A stretch of 64,000 nt of DNA from an uncultured Anaerolineaceae bacterium. Its GTDB lineage: Bacteria > Chloroflexota > Anaerolineae > Anaerolineales > Anaerolineaceae. Positions 9,020 to 19,763 of this stretch are shown here, piece by piece (the stretch's first letter is position 1; each line of letters opens with the position of its first letter). The stretch is from assembly GCA_937920255.1 (NCBI GenBank), contig CALDSL010000003.1:1-64000 (forward strand), written 5' to 3'. A program made the position numbers and the translations under genes. A model generated the notes under the pieces. It did not search any database and was not told the DNA's origin. It saw only the letters and a program-made list of their open reading frames with translations.

Positions 9020-10357
9020 ATGCTGATCGTAAATGGGAAGAACATCACCTGGGGCCAGCCGAACGAGATTGTGGAAGGCTATGCAATCCTGATCCAGGGC
9101 GATACGATCAAAGAGATCGGGCCGCAGGACGATTTGATCGCGCGATATCCACAGGAAGAGCGCAAAGATGCGCATAGCCAATATGTGATGCCAGGCAATA
9201 TTTGCGCGCACACGCACTTTTACGGGGCGTTTTCGCGCGGCATGGGCATTCCCGGCCCGGCGGCCAAAGATTTCCCTGAGATCCTGCAAAAACTATGGTG
9301 GCCGCTGGATAAATCACTGCTGATGGAAGATGTGCGCTATTCTACGCTGGTGTGCCTGGTGGACGCCGTGCGGCACGGCACGACCACGCTGATCGACCAC
9401 CACGCTTCACCGGCTGCCATCACCGGGTCGCTGGACGTGATTGCCGAAGCGGTTGAGCAAGCGGGCGTGCGCGCTTCGTTGTGCTATGAAGTCACCGACC
9501 GCAACGGTCTGGATGGAGCCCGCGAGGGCATCGAGGAGAATGTGCGTTTCCTCAAGCGCGTGGGCGGGGAGAGCAATGGGCGGCTGGCGGCGCTGTTTGG
9601 CCTGCACGCTGGTCTGACGATTTCGGATGAAACCCTGGCCGCCTGCCGTGAGGCGGTTGGTGAAGACGTGGGTTTTCATATTCACGTGGCAGAACACCCA
9701 TCGGATGAATACGATAGCCTGCAAAAGACCGGCATGCGCGTGGTCGACCGGCTGCAAAAGTTTGGCATTCTCGGGCCGCGCTCGATCGTGGTGCATGCTG
9801 TGCACGTCGACGCGCGTGAGATGGCCATCCTGGCCGAAACAAATACCTGGGTGTCGCACCAGCCGCGTTCGAATATGAACAATGCCGTGGGCCTGCCGGC
9901 GGTGGAGGATATGCTGCGCATGGGTATCCGCGTCTGTCTGGGCAACGACGGATTCTCCAACGCAATGTGGGAAGAGTGGAAAGCCGCCTATCTGGCACAC
10001 AAACTCTACCACCGCGATCCTCGCAAAGTGCAGGGCGACACGGTGGCGCGCATGGCGGCGTACAACAATGCCGCACTGGCGCAGACCATGTTTGGTGTGC
10101 CGGTGGGCGTCATTGCTCCCGGCGCGAAGGCCGACCTAATCTTCGTCGATTACCATCCCTTTACGGAATTGACGGCAGGCAACCTGCCGTGGCAGATTGT
10201 GTTTGGTTTCCACGAGAGCATGGTCACCACCACCATTGTTGGCGGACAGGTATTAATGGATAACCGGGAACTGCTGACCCTGGACGAGGAGAAGATCGCG
10301 TATGAGGCGCGCAAGCTCTCACCAGAGGTGTGGCAGCGCTACCAGCAGCAATTTTAG
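9020..10357 (+). CDS. ssnA: SsnA-type putative aminohydrolase (amidohydrolase superfamily)
   Basis: 445 residues of the TRZ/ATZ-like amidohydrolase superfamily. Metal ligands: HTHFYGAFSRGM with His64 and His66, a third His in FHIHVAEH, another in VHAVH and the Asp in LGNDGFSN. Length and the HTHFYGAFSRGM segment fit SsnA, a protein encoded beside selenium-linked molybdenum hydroxylases in enteric and clostridial purine-degradation clusters; the substrate is not firmly known, a purine or ring-opened purine being likely. It opens a co-directional operon that contains YqeB, YqeC and two molybdenum hydroxylases, which supports the assignment. A strong AAGGAGG lies ahead of the ATG. Confidence 0.85.
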   Translation: MLIVNGKNITWGQPNEIVEGYAILIQGDTIKEIGPQDDLIARYPQEERKDAHSQYVMPGNICAHTHFYGAFSRGMGIPGPAAKDFPEILQKLWWPLDKSLLMEDVRYSTLVCLVDAVRHGTTTLIDHHASPAAITGSLDVIAEAVEQAGVRASLCYEVTDRNGLDGAREGIEENVRFLKRVGGESNGRLAALFGLHAGLTISDETLAACREAVGEDVGFHIHVAEHPSDEYDSLQKTGMRVVDRLQKFGILGPRSIVVHAVHVDAREMAILAETNTWVSHQPRSNMNNAVGLPAVEDMLRMGIRVCLGNDGFSNAMWEEWKAAYLAHKLYHRDPRKVQGDTVARMAAYNNAALAQTMFGVPVGVIAPGAKADLIFVDYHPFTELTAGNLPWQIVFGFHESMVTTTIVGGQVLMDNRELLTLDEEKIAYEARKLSPEVWQRYQQQF

Positions 10358-10383
10358 ATCAGGCAAGACTTTGGAGGCATAGC

Positions 10384-11070
10384 GTGAGCGAAGAGAAACA
10401 TGCAAAACCCAAGACGATCGCCATCATCGGCGGCACCGGGAAAGAAGGCAAGGGGCTGGCGTACCGCTGGTGCAAGGCGGGCTACCGCATCATTATCGGA
10501 TCGCGGCAGTTGGAAAAGGCCCAGGCGGCGGTCGAAGATGTACTGTTGCTGGCCGAGGAGCACGTCCATCTGAGCGGCATGACAAACCCCGAGGCGGCCG
10601 AGCAGGCGGATCTGGTGGTTCTGACTGTACCGTATTCTGTGCACTGCGAAATGTTGGAAGCGCTGAAACCTTACTTGAAGGGCAAGATTCTGGTGGACGT
10701 GACCGTGCCGCTGGTGCCGCCAAAGGTCACCAAAGTGCAGATGCCACCGGAGGGCAGCGCTTCGATGCAGGCGCAAGCCATTCTGGGCGAGGATACCCAG
10801 GTTGTGGCAGCGTTCCAGAATATTTCCTACGAGAAATTGCTCAATAACGAAGAAGTCGAATGCGACGTGCTGGTGTGCGGCAAAGGAAAATCTGCCCGCG
10901 AAGTGGTGCTGGAGCTGGTGCGCGACGCCGGTCTGGTGGGGTGGGACGCCGGCCCGTTGGAGAACGCGGTTGTGGTCGAGGGTATGACCTCGATACTGAT
11001 CGGCCTCAACAAGCAATTTGGGGTACAATCAGCGGGAATCCGCATCACCGGTGTACCGCGGCCATTTTAA
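10384..11070 (+). CDS. npdG: F420-dependent NADP(H) oxidoreductase
   Basis: 228 residues from a GTG preceded by TTGGAGG. The N-terminus IAIIGGTGKEGKGLAYRW plus IIIGSRQLEKA is the NADP-binding fold characteristic of F420:NADP oxidoreductase (Fno/NpdG): a GGTG loop and a GSR that contacts the 2'-phosphate. The mid part (DLVVLTVPYSVHCEMLEAL, then KILVDVTVPLVPP) and the C-terminal GLNKQFGVQSAGIRITGV also match. It moves hydride between reduced F420 and NADP+. Its neighbours cofE, cofD and cofC make the cofactor. Confidence 0.9.
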   Translation: MSEEKHAKPKTIAIIGGTGKEGKGLAYRWCKAGYRIIIGSRQLEKAQAAVEDVLLLAEEHVHLSGMTNPEAAEQADLVVLTVPYSVHCEMLEALKPYLKGKILVDVTVPLVPPKVTKVQMPPEGSASMQAQAILGEDTQVVAAFQNISYEKLLNNEEVECDVLVCGKGKSAREVVLELVRDAGLVGWDAGPLENAVVVEGMTSILIGLNKQFGVQSAGIRITGVPRPF

Positions 11071-11082
11071 GGAGAGAGCCTG

Positions 11083-11853
11083 TTGCCAGCGTTAACGCTT
11101 CAACCCGTTTCTGGTATCCCCCTGGTCCAACCAGGTGATGACCTGGCCGATATGGTGTGGAATGCATTGCGGCAGTCGGGCATTCACCTGCACGATGGCG
11201 ACATTCTGGTTGTGGCGCAAAAGATTGTCTCCAAAGCCGAAGGCCGGTTGGTGAACCTGAACGATGTAGAACCAGGCGAACAAGCCCGTGAACTGGCCGG
11301 CGTGACCCAGAAAGATGCGCGCTTTCTCGAGCTGGTACTGCGCGAAAGCCGCGAAGTGCTGCGCACGCGGCCGGGAACGATCATCGTGGAGCACAATTGC
11401 GGTTTTGTGTGCGCCAACGCCGGCATCGATCATTCTAATGTAGAGGGGCCGTGGGGAAACGCCGAAGACTGGGTGCTGCTGCTGCCGGAAAACGCCGACC
11501 GCTCCGCTCAGCGGCTGCGCGACGCGCTGCAAGAGCGCTCTGGGGCGCAGGTGGGCATTTTGATCATCGATTCGCATGGGCGGGCATGGCGCATGGGTAC
11601 GGTTGGCGCCGCCATTGGCGTGGCAGGGCTGCCCGGGCTGGTCGACTTGCGCGGCCAGCCGGATATGTTCGGCTATACCCTGCGGGTGACGATGGTGGCC
11701 GCGGCGGATGAACTTGCCGCGGCGGCTTCGCTGGTCATGGGACAGGCCGACGAGCAGACACCGCTGGTACACGTGCGCGGTTTTCCGTACGCGCTGCGCG
11801 AAGGGAGTCTGTCAGAGTTGATCCGTCCAAAAGAACTGGATATGTTCCGTTAG
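11083..11853 (+). CDS. cofE: Coenzyme F420-0:L-glutamate ligase
   Basis: 256 residues starting at a TTG with AAGGAGAGA upstream, 12 bases after npdG. Motifs: DGDILVVAQKIVSKAEGRLV near the N-terminus, AGVTQKDARFLELVLRES, VCANAGIDHSNV and IIDSHGRAWRMGTVGAAIG, all characteristic of CofE. The enzyme adds glutamates to F420-0 using GTP. The length matches the stand-alone archaeal-type CofE, not the fused actinobacterial FbiB. Confidence 0.92.
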   Translation: MPALTLQPVSGIPLVQPGDDLADMVWNALRQSGIHLHDGDILVVAQKIVSKAEGRLVNLNDVEPGEQARELAGVTQKDARFLELVLRESREVLRTRPGTIIVEHNCGFVCANAGIDHSNVEGPWGNAEDWVLLLPENADRSAQRLRDALQERSGAQVGILIIDSHGRAWRMGTVGAAIGVAGLPGLVDLRGQPDMFGYTLRVTMVAAADELAAAASLVMGQADEQTPLVHVRGFPYALREGSLSELIRPKELDMFR

Positions 11854-11869
11854 GGGGTTGGAGGGTATT

Positions 11870-12400
11870 ATGTATGTGGTCGCAACGCTACTCAACCCTG
11901 CCGCCACCCAACAAACACAGCAAATGTGGGAGTGGCTGGAAACCCAATGCGGGCTGATGGGGATCAAGCTGACCCCGCTGCCACATTTTTCCTGGGTCGT
12001 CACCGAAGAATTTGACTTGAATCGAGTGGAAGTTGAAATTCGCAAGCTGGCCGAGGAACTCGAGTCGTTTACCGCGGAAACCACCGGATTGGGCATTTTT
12101 ACGGGCGAAAGTCCGGTGCTGCACACCAACCTGGTGAAGACACGCCGGCTGCTCGAGGTGCAGGAGCGAATTTGGAATGCGACCAGCAGCTGCGCCACGC
12201 GGATAAGCCCATATTATGAGCCGAGTTCGTGGATGCCGCATATTACCCTGGCCTACCGGGATATCACGCCCGCGAACCTGGGGTGCGCGGTTCAGGACCT
12301 GGCATTCCGCCACCTGAACATGAGAGTCTTTGTCGATCATCTGGCGTTGATTTACGATGTCGAAGGCCAGATTGGGATTAAGTTCCGATACGATTTTTAA
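11870..12400 (+). CDS. 2H phosphoesterase (2'-5' RNA ligase-like) protein
   Basis: 176 residues. Two His-containing motifs separated by about 95 residues, PHFSW near the N-terminus and PHITLAY near the C-terminus, fit the 2H phosphoesterase fold (2'-5' RNA ligase/cyclic phosphodiesterase group). Motif 1 has HFSW in place of the classical H-x-T/S. The ATG at 11870 has TTGGAGGG upstream; an in-frame TTG at 11858 would overlap that ribosome site. It sits between cofE and an F420-binding oxidoreductase gene, so a link to nucleotide or cofactor phosphoester chemistry is possible but unproven. Confidence 0.75.
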   Translation: MYVVATLLNPAATQQTQQMWEWLETQCGLMGIKLTPLPHFSWVVTEEFDLNRVEVEIRKLAEELESFTAETTGLGIFTGESPVLHTNLVKTRRLLEVQERIWNATSSCATRISPYYEPSSWMPHITLAYRDITPANLGCAVQDLAFRHLNMRVFVDHLALIYDVEGQIGIKFRYDF

Positions 12401-12428
12401 ATGAGTTAACCGGAAAAGGTGGGAAGAT

Positions 12429-12824
12429 ATGATCGAAATTCCAGCATCTCATGCGGATTTGGTGTCTGACGATGTAAAAAGTTTTGCGTTCCTGGCGACG
12501 GTGATGGCCAACGGCACACCCCAGGTGACACCGGTGTGGTTCAACTTTCACGATGGGTACCTGCTGATCAATACCGCGGAGGGCCGCACCAAAGATCGCA
12601 ACATGCGCGAGCGACCCGACATCGCGGTGTCGATACCCGACCCGAAGAACATGTACCGCTATCTGCAGATACGCGGGCGCGTGGTGGAAATCACAGGCGA
12701 AGGCGCTGTGGAACACATCAACTGGCTTTCGCAAAAATATTTGGGCAAACCCTACAACCTTCCAGAAGGTCAGAGACGGGTGATCTACCGCGTTGAGCCG
12801 AACTGGGTGACCATCAATGGTTAA
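12429..12824 (+). CDS. PPOX-class F420-dependent oxidoreductase (split beta-barrel)
   Basis: 131 residues of the split beta-barrel flavin/deazaflavin-binding family: FAFLATVMANGTPQVTPVWFNF, then LLINTAEGRTKDRNMRERPDIAVSI and YLQIRGRVVEI. These are the signatures of small F420-dependent oxidoreductases (Rv1155/Ddn-like families), though FMN-binding members look similar. Placement between cofE and cofD favours F420. The substrate cannot be read from the sequence. Confidence 0.82.
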   Translation: MIEIPASHADLVSDDVKSFAFLATVMANGTPQVTPVWFNFHDGYLLINTAEGRTKDRNMRERPDIAVSIPDPKNMYRYLQIRGRVVEITGEGAVEHINWLSQKYLGKPYNLPEGQRRVIYRVEPNWVTING

Positions 12825-12839
12825 AACGAGCGCCTGCAT

Positions 12840-13769
12840 ATGAAAATCACCGCGCTCGCAGGTGGGGTGGGTGGAGCGAAACTGGTGGACGGCCTGGCGC
12901 GCTGCCTGCCGGCCGAGGACCTCACCGTAATTGTCAACACCGGCGATGATTTTAATCATTTCGGGTTGCGCATCTGCCCCGACCTGGATACGGTATGCTA
13001 CACGCTGGCCGGCATGGCCAACCCAGCCACGGGTTGGGGACGCGCCGGCGAAACCTGGAATGTGCTGGAAAGCCTGCGCGCCCTGGACGCTCCGTCCTGG
13101 TTCGCGTTGGGCGATGCCGACCTGGGCACGCACCTGGAGCGCACGCGCCGGCTGGTGGAGGGCGAAACGCTGTCGCAGGTGACGGCGGCGTTCTGCCGGG
13201 CGTGGGGTATCCCTGTGACTGTGCTGCCAATGAGTGATGACCGCGTGTCCACCATCGTGCAGACACGCGAAGACGGCGAACTGCCGTTCCAGGATTATTT
13301 TGTCCGCCGGCGCTGCGAGCCGGCCGTCATGGGCTTTCGCTTTGAAGGATTGGAATCGGCGCAGCCAGCCCCGGGTGTGCTGGAAAGCCTGCGCGCGGCG
13401 GATGTGATCATCCTGGCGCCATCGAACCCGTGGGTCAGCATCGGCCCGATCGCGGCGCTGCCGGGGGTGATGGACGCGCTGCGAGCCGGCAAGGTGGTGG
13501 CGGTTTCCCCGCTGATTGGCGGGCAGGCAGTGAAAGGCCCGGCAGCCAGGATGTACCGCGATCTGGGCATCGAGCCCTCCAGCCGCGCGGTGGCGGAACA
13601 TTACCGCGGCTTTCTGGACGCAATTGTTGTGGATCACGCCGATCAGCAGCAGGCATCTGATATCGAACAGTGGGGTATAATTTCTATCGTAACCGATATA
13701 CTTATCCCAGGCACCGAAGAGCGGCAGCGCCTAGCGAGAGAAATCCTCGCTTATTGTGGATACAGTTAG
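12840..13769 (+). CDS. cofD: 2-phospho-L-lactate transferase
   Basis: 309 residues opening ITALAGGVGGAKLVDGLA, followed by VNTGDDFNHFGLRICPDLDT, the nucleotide- and deazaflavin-binding signatures of CofD. Later QDYFVRRRCEPAVMGF and ILAPSNPWVSIGPI also match. CofD moves the phospholactyl group from its GDP-linked donor to Fo to form F420-0. It directly precedes cofC, which makes that donor. The genes for Fo synthase (CofG/CofH) are not in the window. Confidence 0.95.
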   Translation: MKITALAGGVGGAKLVDGLARCLPAEDLTVIVNTGDDFNHFGLRICPDLDTVCYTLAGMANPATGWGRAGETWNVLESLRALDAPSWFALGDADLGTHLERTRRLVEGETLSQVTAAFCRAWGIPVTVLPMSDDRVSTIVQTREDGELPFQDYFVRRRCEPAVMGFRFEGLESAQPAPGVLESLRAADVIILAPSNPWVSIGPIAALPGVMDALRAGKVVAVSPLIGGQAVKGPAARMYRDLGIEPSSRAVAEHYRGFLDAIVVDHADQQQASDIEQWGIISIVTDILIPGTEERQRLAREILAYCGYS

Positions 13770-13784
13770 GAGGAATAAAGCCGG

Positions 13785-14399
13785 ATGAGCTTGTGGGCGA
13801 TCATTCCCGTCAAGCCATTACGTAGAGGCAAATCCCGTCTTGCCGGTGTCCTGTCTGAAGACGAGCGGGCATTGCTCAACTATACAATGCTATCCAGCAC
13901 GTTAAAAGTTTTAGCGGAAGTACCCGAGATCACCGAGCGGCTGGTTGTCAGCCGCGACCCGGCCGCGCTGGCTCTGGCTCGCGAGTACGGGGCGCGCACG
14001 CTACAGGAAGACGGCAGCCCGGGGTTAAACACTGCGCTGCGCCGGGCGACCGTAGTCGCGCAGGTGTATTCGGCCGGCGGCGTGCTGATTCTGCCAGCCG
14101 ACTTGCCGTTAATTTCGCCGGCGGACGTAGCGGAACTGATCACACACACCAACAAGCCCCCGGTGGTTGTGATTGCGCCTGACCGGCGTAACGATGGCAC
14201 GAATGCGCTGCTCTGCAGTCCGGCCGGGCTGATTGACTATCACTTTGGACCGGGTTCGTTTCACAAACATGTCCAACAGGCGGAAAAATCCGGCGTGCGC
14301 GTTGAAGTTTGCACCCTGTTTTCGCTGGGATTGGATTTGGATTTACCGGAAGACCTGGATTTATTAAGGCAAATGAGAGCATTACAAATCGATATCTAG
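13785..14399 (+). CDS. cofC: 2-phospho-L-lactate guanylyltransferase
   Basis: 204 residues beginning [30 protein letters not shown], the standard CofC opening, with the PVKPL/KSRL nucleotide-binding loop and [15 protein letters not shown] near the middle. CofC joins GTP and a phosphorylated three-carbon acid, releasing pyrophosphate. A GGAGGAA lies ahead of the ATG. Whether it prefers phospholactate, phosphoenolpyruvate or phosphoglycerate cannot be told from the sequence alone. Confidence 0.93.
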   Translation: MSLWAIIPVKPLRRGKSRLAGVLSEDERALLNYTMLSSTLKVLAEVPEITERLVVSRDPAALALAREYGARTLQEDGSPGLNTALRRATVVAQVYSAGGVLILPADLPLISPADVAELITHTNKPPVVVIAPDRRNDGTNALLCSPAGLIDYHFGPGSFHKHVQQAEKSGVRVEVCTLFSLGLDLDLPEDLDLLRQMRALQIDI

Positions 14400-14436
14400 C
14401 CCATCCGTATCACTACGATCATCCTTAGGAGGACTC

Positions 14437-15431
<995 letters not shown>

Positions 15432-15435
<4 letters not shown>

Positions 15436-15896
15436 TGAAGAAACAGGGAAGCGCCCGGCAGTGCTTTGTTTGTGGCGTGGAAAATCCTTACGGGCTGCAC
15501 CTGAAGTTCTATGAGAGCGGCCCGGGCGAAACCCACGCCGAGATTGTGGTGCCTGAGCGGTATCAGGGCTACCCTGGCATCGTGCATGGCGGCGTGATCG
15601 CCGCCATGCTGGACGAGGTCTCCGGGCGCGCCTTTATAGGAGATAACCCGCCGCGTTTTATGGTCACCGTCAAGCTGTCTGTGCGTTACCGCCGGCCGGT
15701 GCCGGTGGAGACTTTGCTGGTGCTCAAAGGGCACGCGGGTGAAGATAAAGGCCGCGCAGCTTATGCGACAGGCGAAATCTATGACGCGCAGGGCGTACTG
15801 CTGGCGGAGGCGGAAACCGTGCTGGCCGATATACCCCCCGACGTTGGCGGGATGACCGAACTGGGCGAAGACGATTGGAAAGTTTATCCAGATTGA
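15432..15896 (+). CDS. PaaI-family hot-dog thioesterase
   Basis: 154 residues. [18 protein letters not shown] near the start, then [21 protein letters not shown], the hot-dog helix with the catalytic acidic residue, and [16 protein letters not shown]. This is a PaaI/acyl-CoA thioesterase-like protein. It overlaps the preceding F420-oxidoreductase gene by four bases, implying a joint role, perhaps on an acyl thioester, but no substrate can be named. Confidence 0.85.
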
Positions 15897-15909
15897 GGAG
15901 CGCAAAACG

Positions 15910-16695
15910 ATGATTATTGCATATCACCGACCAGCTTCAGTGGATGAAGCGCTGGCATTAATAAACCGGACGGAACCGGAAACGCTTCCGCTGGGCGGGG
16001 GCACGGTCTTGAGCCGGCCGGGACCGGGGCGTTATGCCGTGGTGGACTTGCAGTCGCTGGGGCTCAACAAGATCGAACGCCAGGGCGCGACGCTGGTGAT
16101 CGGCGCGGCCGCGACGCTGCAGGACTTGTACGCGCGCGCCGACATTCAGGAAGCGCTACGCGAGGCCATCCGGCGCGAAACGACCTACAACCTGCGGCAA
16201 AGCGCGAGCGTGGCAGGGGCGCTGGTCAGCGCAGATGGCAAATCGCCCTTTGCCGCGGCGATGCTGGCGTTGGGCGCGGTGCTGGTGTGGGCGCCAGACG
16301 GGCGCGAAACACCGCTGGCGCAGTATTATGACGGCGTTTCCGCCCGCACGCAAGGGCTGATTTTGCGTGTAGCCATCCCCGTGGATGCTGAATTGCGGTA
16401 TGAAGCTATCGCAAAAACACCGGCGGACGTGCCGATCCTGTGTGGGGCAGTGGGGCGGCTGGCGAATGGGTTGCAAAACGTGGTGCTGGGCGGAATAGGG
16501 GACGCGCCGATGCTGGTGCGCAGCCAAACTGGAGGTCTGGAAGGCATCGAACTTGCCAACGCGGTCGAGAATGTATTTAGTAATGCGTATAGCCAATATG
16601 GTAATCAAAATTCTTCCAATTCTGATTACTTAAAACCAACCAGCGCGATCTTACTGCGCCGTCTGACCGGCGATCTACCCGGCCGGGCAGGCTAA
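15910..16695 (+). CDS. FAD-binding subunit of a molybdenum hydroxylase (YgfM/CoxM-like)
   Basis: 261 residues. YHRPASVDEALALI and LPLGGGTVLSRP form the FAD-binding start of XdhB/CoxM-type subunits, followed by LVIGAAATLQDLY and the FAD-contacting TYNLRQSASVAGALVSAD. Length and context resemble E. coli YgfM, which also stands beside a fused iron-sulfur/molybdenum subunit. Electrons pass from the molybdenum site through the 2Fe-2S clusters to this FAD. It is encoded 11 bases before its presumed partner. Confidence 0.85.
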   Translation: MIIAYHRPASVDEALALINRTEPETLPLGGGTVLSRPGPGRYAVVDLQSLGLNKIERQGATLVIGAAATLQDLYARADIQEALREAIRRETTYNLRQSASVAGALVSADGKSPFAAAMLALGAVLVWAPDGRETPLAQYYDGVSARTQGLILRVAIPVDAELRYEAIAKTPADVPILCGAVGRLANGLQNVVLGGIGDAPMLVRSQTGGLEGIELANAVENVFSNAYSQYGNQNSSNSDYLKPTSAILLRRLTGDLPGRAG

Positions 16696-16706
16696 AGGTG
16701 AGCACT

Positions 16707-19700
16707 ATGGAAATCAATCGCTTGATCAACGGTAACCTGCAACGATACACTACTGCGCCGTCTGATACGCTGCTGGCAGTGTTGCGGCGCGAAGGCTTTT
16801 TTGGCGCGAAATTTGGCGGCTGCAAAGAAGGTGAATGCGGCGCATGCGCGGTTCTGCTGGACGGCCGTCCGGTCAATTCGTGCTCGATGCTGGCCGCTCA
16901 GGCCGAGGGCCACCGCATCGAGACCATTGAAGGGATCGGCCAGCACCCCGAACAGGGCTGGAAAAAGACTTCCGGGCTGCATCCCATCCAGCAGGCGTTC
17001 GTCGAGACCGGCGCGGTGCAATGTGGATACTGCACGCCAGCCATGGTGCTGGCCGCCAAATCGCTGCTCGAGCGCGAGCCCAATCCTACCGAAACCCAGG
17101 TTCGCGAAGTGCTCTCCGGCGTTCTGTGCCGCTGTACCGGTTATCTGAAGCCCGTACAGGCAGTGATGCGCGCCGCGGCCTATTTGCGCGGTGAAGCCGT
17201 GCCGCCCATCGATGGAAGCATTGAAGCACCAGAAGGCCTGTTTGGCGAGCCAGGCGGCGGCGATGCGGGCTTACCCAATATTGGAACCCCCTCTGGCGCC
17301 GACACGCTCACCCGTGTGATGCCGCGTATCAGCATCACCCCGCAGGCCGGGGCCTGGACCCAGGTGGGAAAACCCGAGCAGAAAGTCGATGCAGTCAAGC
17401 TGGTGCAGGGGAAACCAGCCTTTACCGCCGACCTGGATATGCGCGGCATGCTGGTGGCCAAAGTGCTGCACAGCCCGGTGGCACACGCACGCATCAAGCG
17501 CATCGACACCACCAAAGCCAAAGCGCTGGACGGCGTGGCGGCAGTGCTGACCTACCAGGACATCCCGCGCGTGGTGTATTCCACCGCCGGTCAGTCTGAC
17601 CCGATCCCCGGGCCGCTGGACAGCTTCTCGCTGGACAGCAAAGTGCGTTTTGTAGGCGACCGCGTGGCCTTTGTGGCTGCGGAGACTGAGGAAATCGCCT
17701 ACCAGGCGCTGCAGTTGATCGAAGTTGAATACGAAGAGCTGCCGGCCATCATCGACCCGGCCGACGCGATGAAACCCGGCGCGGTACGCATACATGACGA
17801 GCCGGAGTACGTGAACTTCGGCGACTCGAACCCGGAAAAGAACCTGGCCGCCGAGCTGCGCATCGACATTGGCGATGTGGAAAAGGGCTTTGCCGAGGCT
17901 GATTTTATCTTTGAGGGCGACTACGAAGTACCCAAAGTGCAGCAGGCGCATATCGAGCCGCATGTGGCCGTGACGTACTGGGATGAAGATGACCGGCTGG
18001 TGATCCGCACCAGCACCCAGGTGCCATTCCACACCCGCCGCGTGCTGGCGCCTGTGCTGGGCCTACCGATGAAGCGCATCCGTGTCATTAAGCCGCGTAT
18101 TGGCGGCGGGTTCGGCGGCAAGCAGGAAATTCTGATGGAAGACGTAGCCGCGCACCTGACCATTGCCACCAGGCGGCCGGTGATCTACGAGTACACACGC
18201 GAGGAAGAGTTTATCGCCGCGCGCTCGCGCCACCCGATGCGCGTGCACATGAAGACCGGCGTCAAGCGCGACGGTACCATCACTGCCAACGAGATGTACG
18301 CGCTGTCGGATACCGGCGCGTATGGCTGCCATGCCCTCACCGTTACCGGCAACACCGGCCACAAGTCGATGGCGCTGTACATCGGCGACGGACCGTACCG
18401 CGAATCGCCCAATATCCGCTTCTACGCCGACGTGGTGTACACCAACACCCCGCCATCCGGCGCATTCCGCGGTTATGGCGTGCCGCAGGGCTATTGGCCG
18501 CTCGACCGCCACATGGAAAAGATCGCCCGCGAGTTGGGGCTGGACCCGCTGGATTTCCGGCTGAAGAATGCCATTCGCCCAGGGGAATACCACCCGTTCA
18601 GCAAATCATGGAGCGAAGGCCGCGAACCGCGCCCGGAGATCATCCATACCGTGGGATTGGAACAGTGCGTCCAGCAGGGTAAAGCCGTGGCCGGGTGGGA
18701 CCAGAAATTCCATAATCCCGAATGGCGCAGCGTGCCCGGCAAGCCGCACCTGCGGCGCGGGATCGGCGTGGCGATGGTGATGCAGGGCACAGCCATCCCG
18801 TACCTGGATATGGGCGGCGCCAGCATCAAGATGAACGACGACGGTTCCTTCAACCTGCTGATTGGAGCGACCGACCTGGGCACCGGCTCGGATACTGTGC
18901 TGGGCCAGATGGCGGCCGAAGTGCTGGGCATCCCGCTGGAAGACCTGATCGTCTACTCTTCGGATACGGATTTCACCCCGTTTGACAAGGGCGCGTACGC
19001 GTCCAGCACCACCTACATTTCCGGAACCGCGGCGGTACTGGCGGCGCGCAAAGTCGCGGAGCGCATCCGCGTACGCGCGGCGCGCATGCTCAACGAGCGC
19101 GGCGGCCCGCAGGTGGAAGCTGACGAGATCGAGCTGGCCGACCGCAAGGCGATTGCGCCGGATGGGCGTTTTGTGACCCTGGTCGAAGTTGGGCACGACT
19201 CGCTGCACCATACTGACCAGGAACAGATCATGGGCGTCGCCTCCTACGTGTCGCCGTCATCCCCGCCGCCGTTCGCGGCGCAGTTCGCGGAGGTGACGGT
19301 GGACATCGAAACCGGCCAGGTCACCGTGGACAAGTTGGTGATGGCCGTTGACGGCGGCGTGATCGTCAACCCGGTGCTGGCTTCGGGCCAGATCGAAGGC
19401 GGCATGACCCAGGCTTTGGGTTATGCGGTTTGCGAAGAAATGCGATATGATGATAAGGGCAACGCGCTGGAACGCGATCTGGTGGATTACCACATCTTCC
19501 GCGCGGATGAAATGCCAAAGCTGGAAACGCTGTTTATCGAAACGTTCGAGCCTACCCATCCGTTTGGGGTCAAGGCCGTGGCGGAAATCCCGATGGATGG
19601 CGTGGCGCCGGCAGTAGGCAATGCCATTTTGGACGCGTGCGGCGCGCAGGTGGATGTCAATCCCACCACGCCAGACCGGGTCTGGCGCGCGCTGCAATCG

Positions 19701-19739
19701 GGCAATACCGGCGGATTCACGCGGAAAGAAGTGCGGTAA
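16707..19739 (+). CDS. Fused 2Fe-2S / molybdenum-binding hydroxylase subunit (XdhD-like)
   Basis: About 1010 residues. Residues 1-160 carry two 2Fe-2S sites: CKEGECGACAVLLDG with a following NSC, and QCGYCTPAM with VLCRCTGYLKP. From about 215 onward is the molybdopterin domain: TRVMPRIS linker, KPAFTADLDMRGML, RIGGGFGGKQEI, PPSGAFRGYGVPQG and, near the end, FGVKAVAEIPMDGVAPA with the Glu that acts as base in xanthine dehydrogenase-type enzymes. The same fusion is known in E. coli XdhD, encoded beside SsnA and YgfM. A purine-like substrate is a reasonable inference. ATG at 16707 is preferred (AGGTGA five bases upstream) over GTG at 16698. Confidence 0.9.
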   Translation: MEINRLINGNLQRYTTAPSDTLLAVLRREGFFGAKFGGCKEGECGACAVLLDGRPVNSCSMLAAQAEGHRIETIEGIGQHPEQGWKKTSGLHPIQQAFVETGAVQCGYCTPAMVLAAKSLLEREPNPTETQVREVLSGVLCRCTGYLKPVQAVMRAAAYLRGEAVPPIDGSIEAPEGLFGEPGGGDAGLPNIGTPSGADTLTRVMPRISITPQAGAWTQVGKPEQKVDAVKLVQGKPAFTADLDMRGMLVAKVLHSPVAHARIKRIDTTKAKALDGVAAVLTYQDIPRVVYSTAGQSDPIPGPLDSFSLDSKVRFVGDRVAFVAAETEEIAYQALQLIEVEYEELPAIIDPADAMKPGAVRIHDEPEYVNFGDSNPEKNLAAELRIDIGDVEKGFAEADFIFEGDYEVPKVQQAHIEPHVAVTYWDEDDRLVIRTSTQVPFHTRRVLAPVLGLPMKRIRVIKPRIGGGFGGKQEILMEDVAAHLTIATRRPVIYEYTREEEFIAARSRHPMRVHMKTGVKRDGTITANEMYALSDTGAYGCHALTVTGNTGHKSMALYIGDGPYRESPNIRFYADVVYTNTPPSGAFRGYGVPQGYWPLDRHMEKIARELGLDPLDFRLKNAIRPGEYHPFSKSWSEGREPRPEIIHTVGLEQCVQQGKAVAGWDQKFHNPEWRSVPGKPHLRRGIGVAMVMQGTAIPYLDMGGASIKMNDDGSFNLLIGATDLGTGSDTVLGQMAAEVLGIPLEDLIVYSSDTDFTPFDKGAYASSTTYISGTAAVLAARKVAERIRVRAARMLNERGGPQVEADEIELADRKAIAPDGRFVTLVEVGHDSLHHTDQEQIMGVASYVSPSSPPPFAAQFAEVTVDIETGQVTVDKLVMAVDGGVIVNPVLASGQIEGGMTQALGYAVCEEMRYDDKGNALERDLVDYHIFRADEMPKLETLFIETFEPTHPFGVKAVAEIPMDGVAPAVGNAILDACGAQVDVNPTTPDRVWRALQSGNTGGFTRKEVR

Positions 19740-19763
19740 ATTTTTGCGCAGAGAGGCTGAAAG

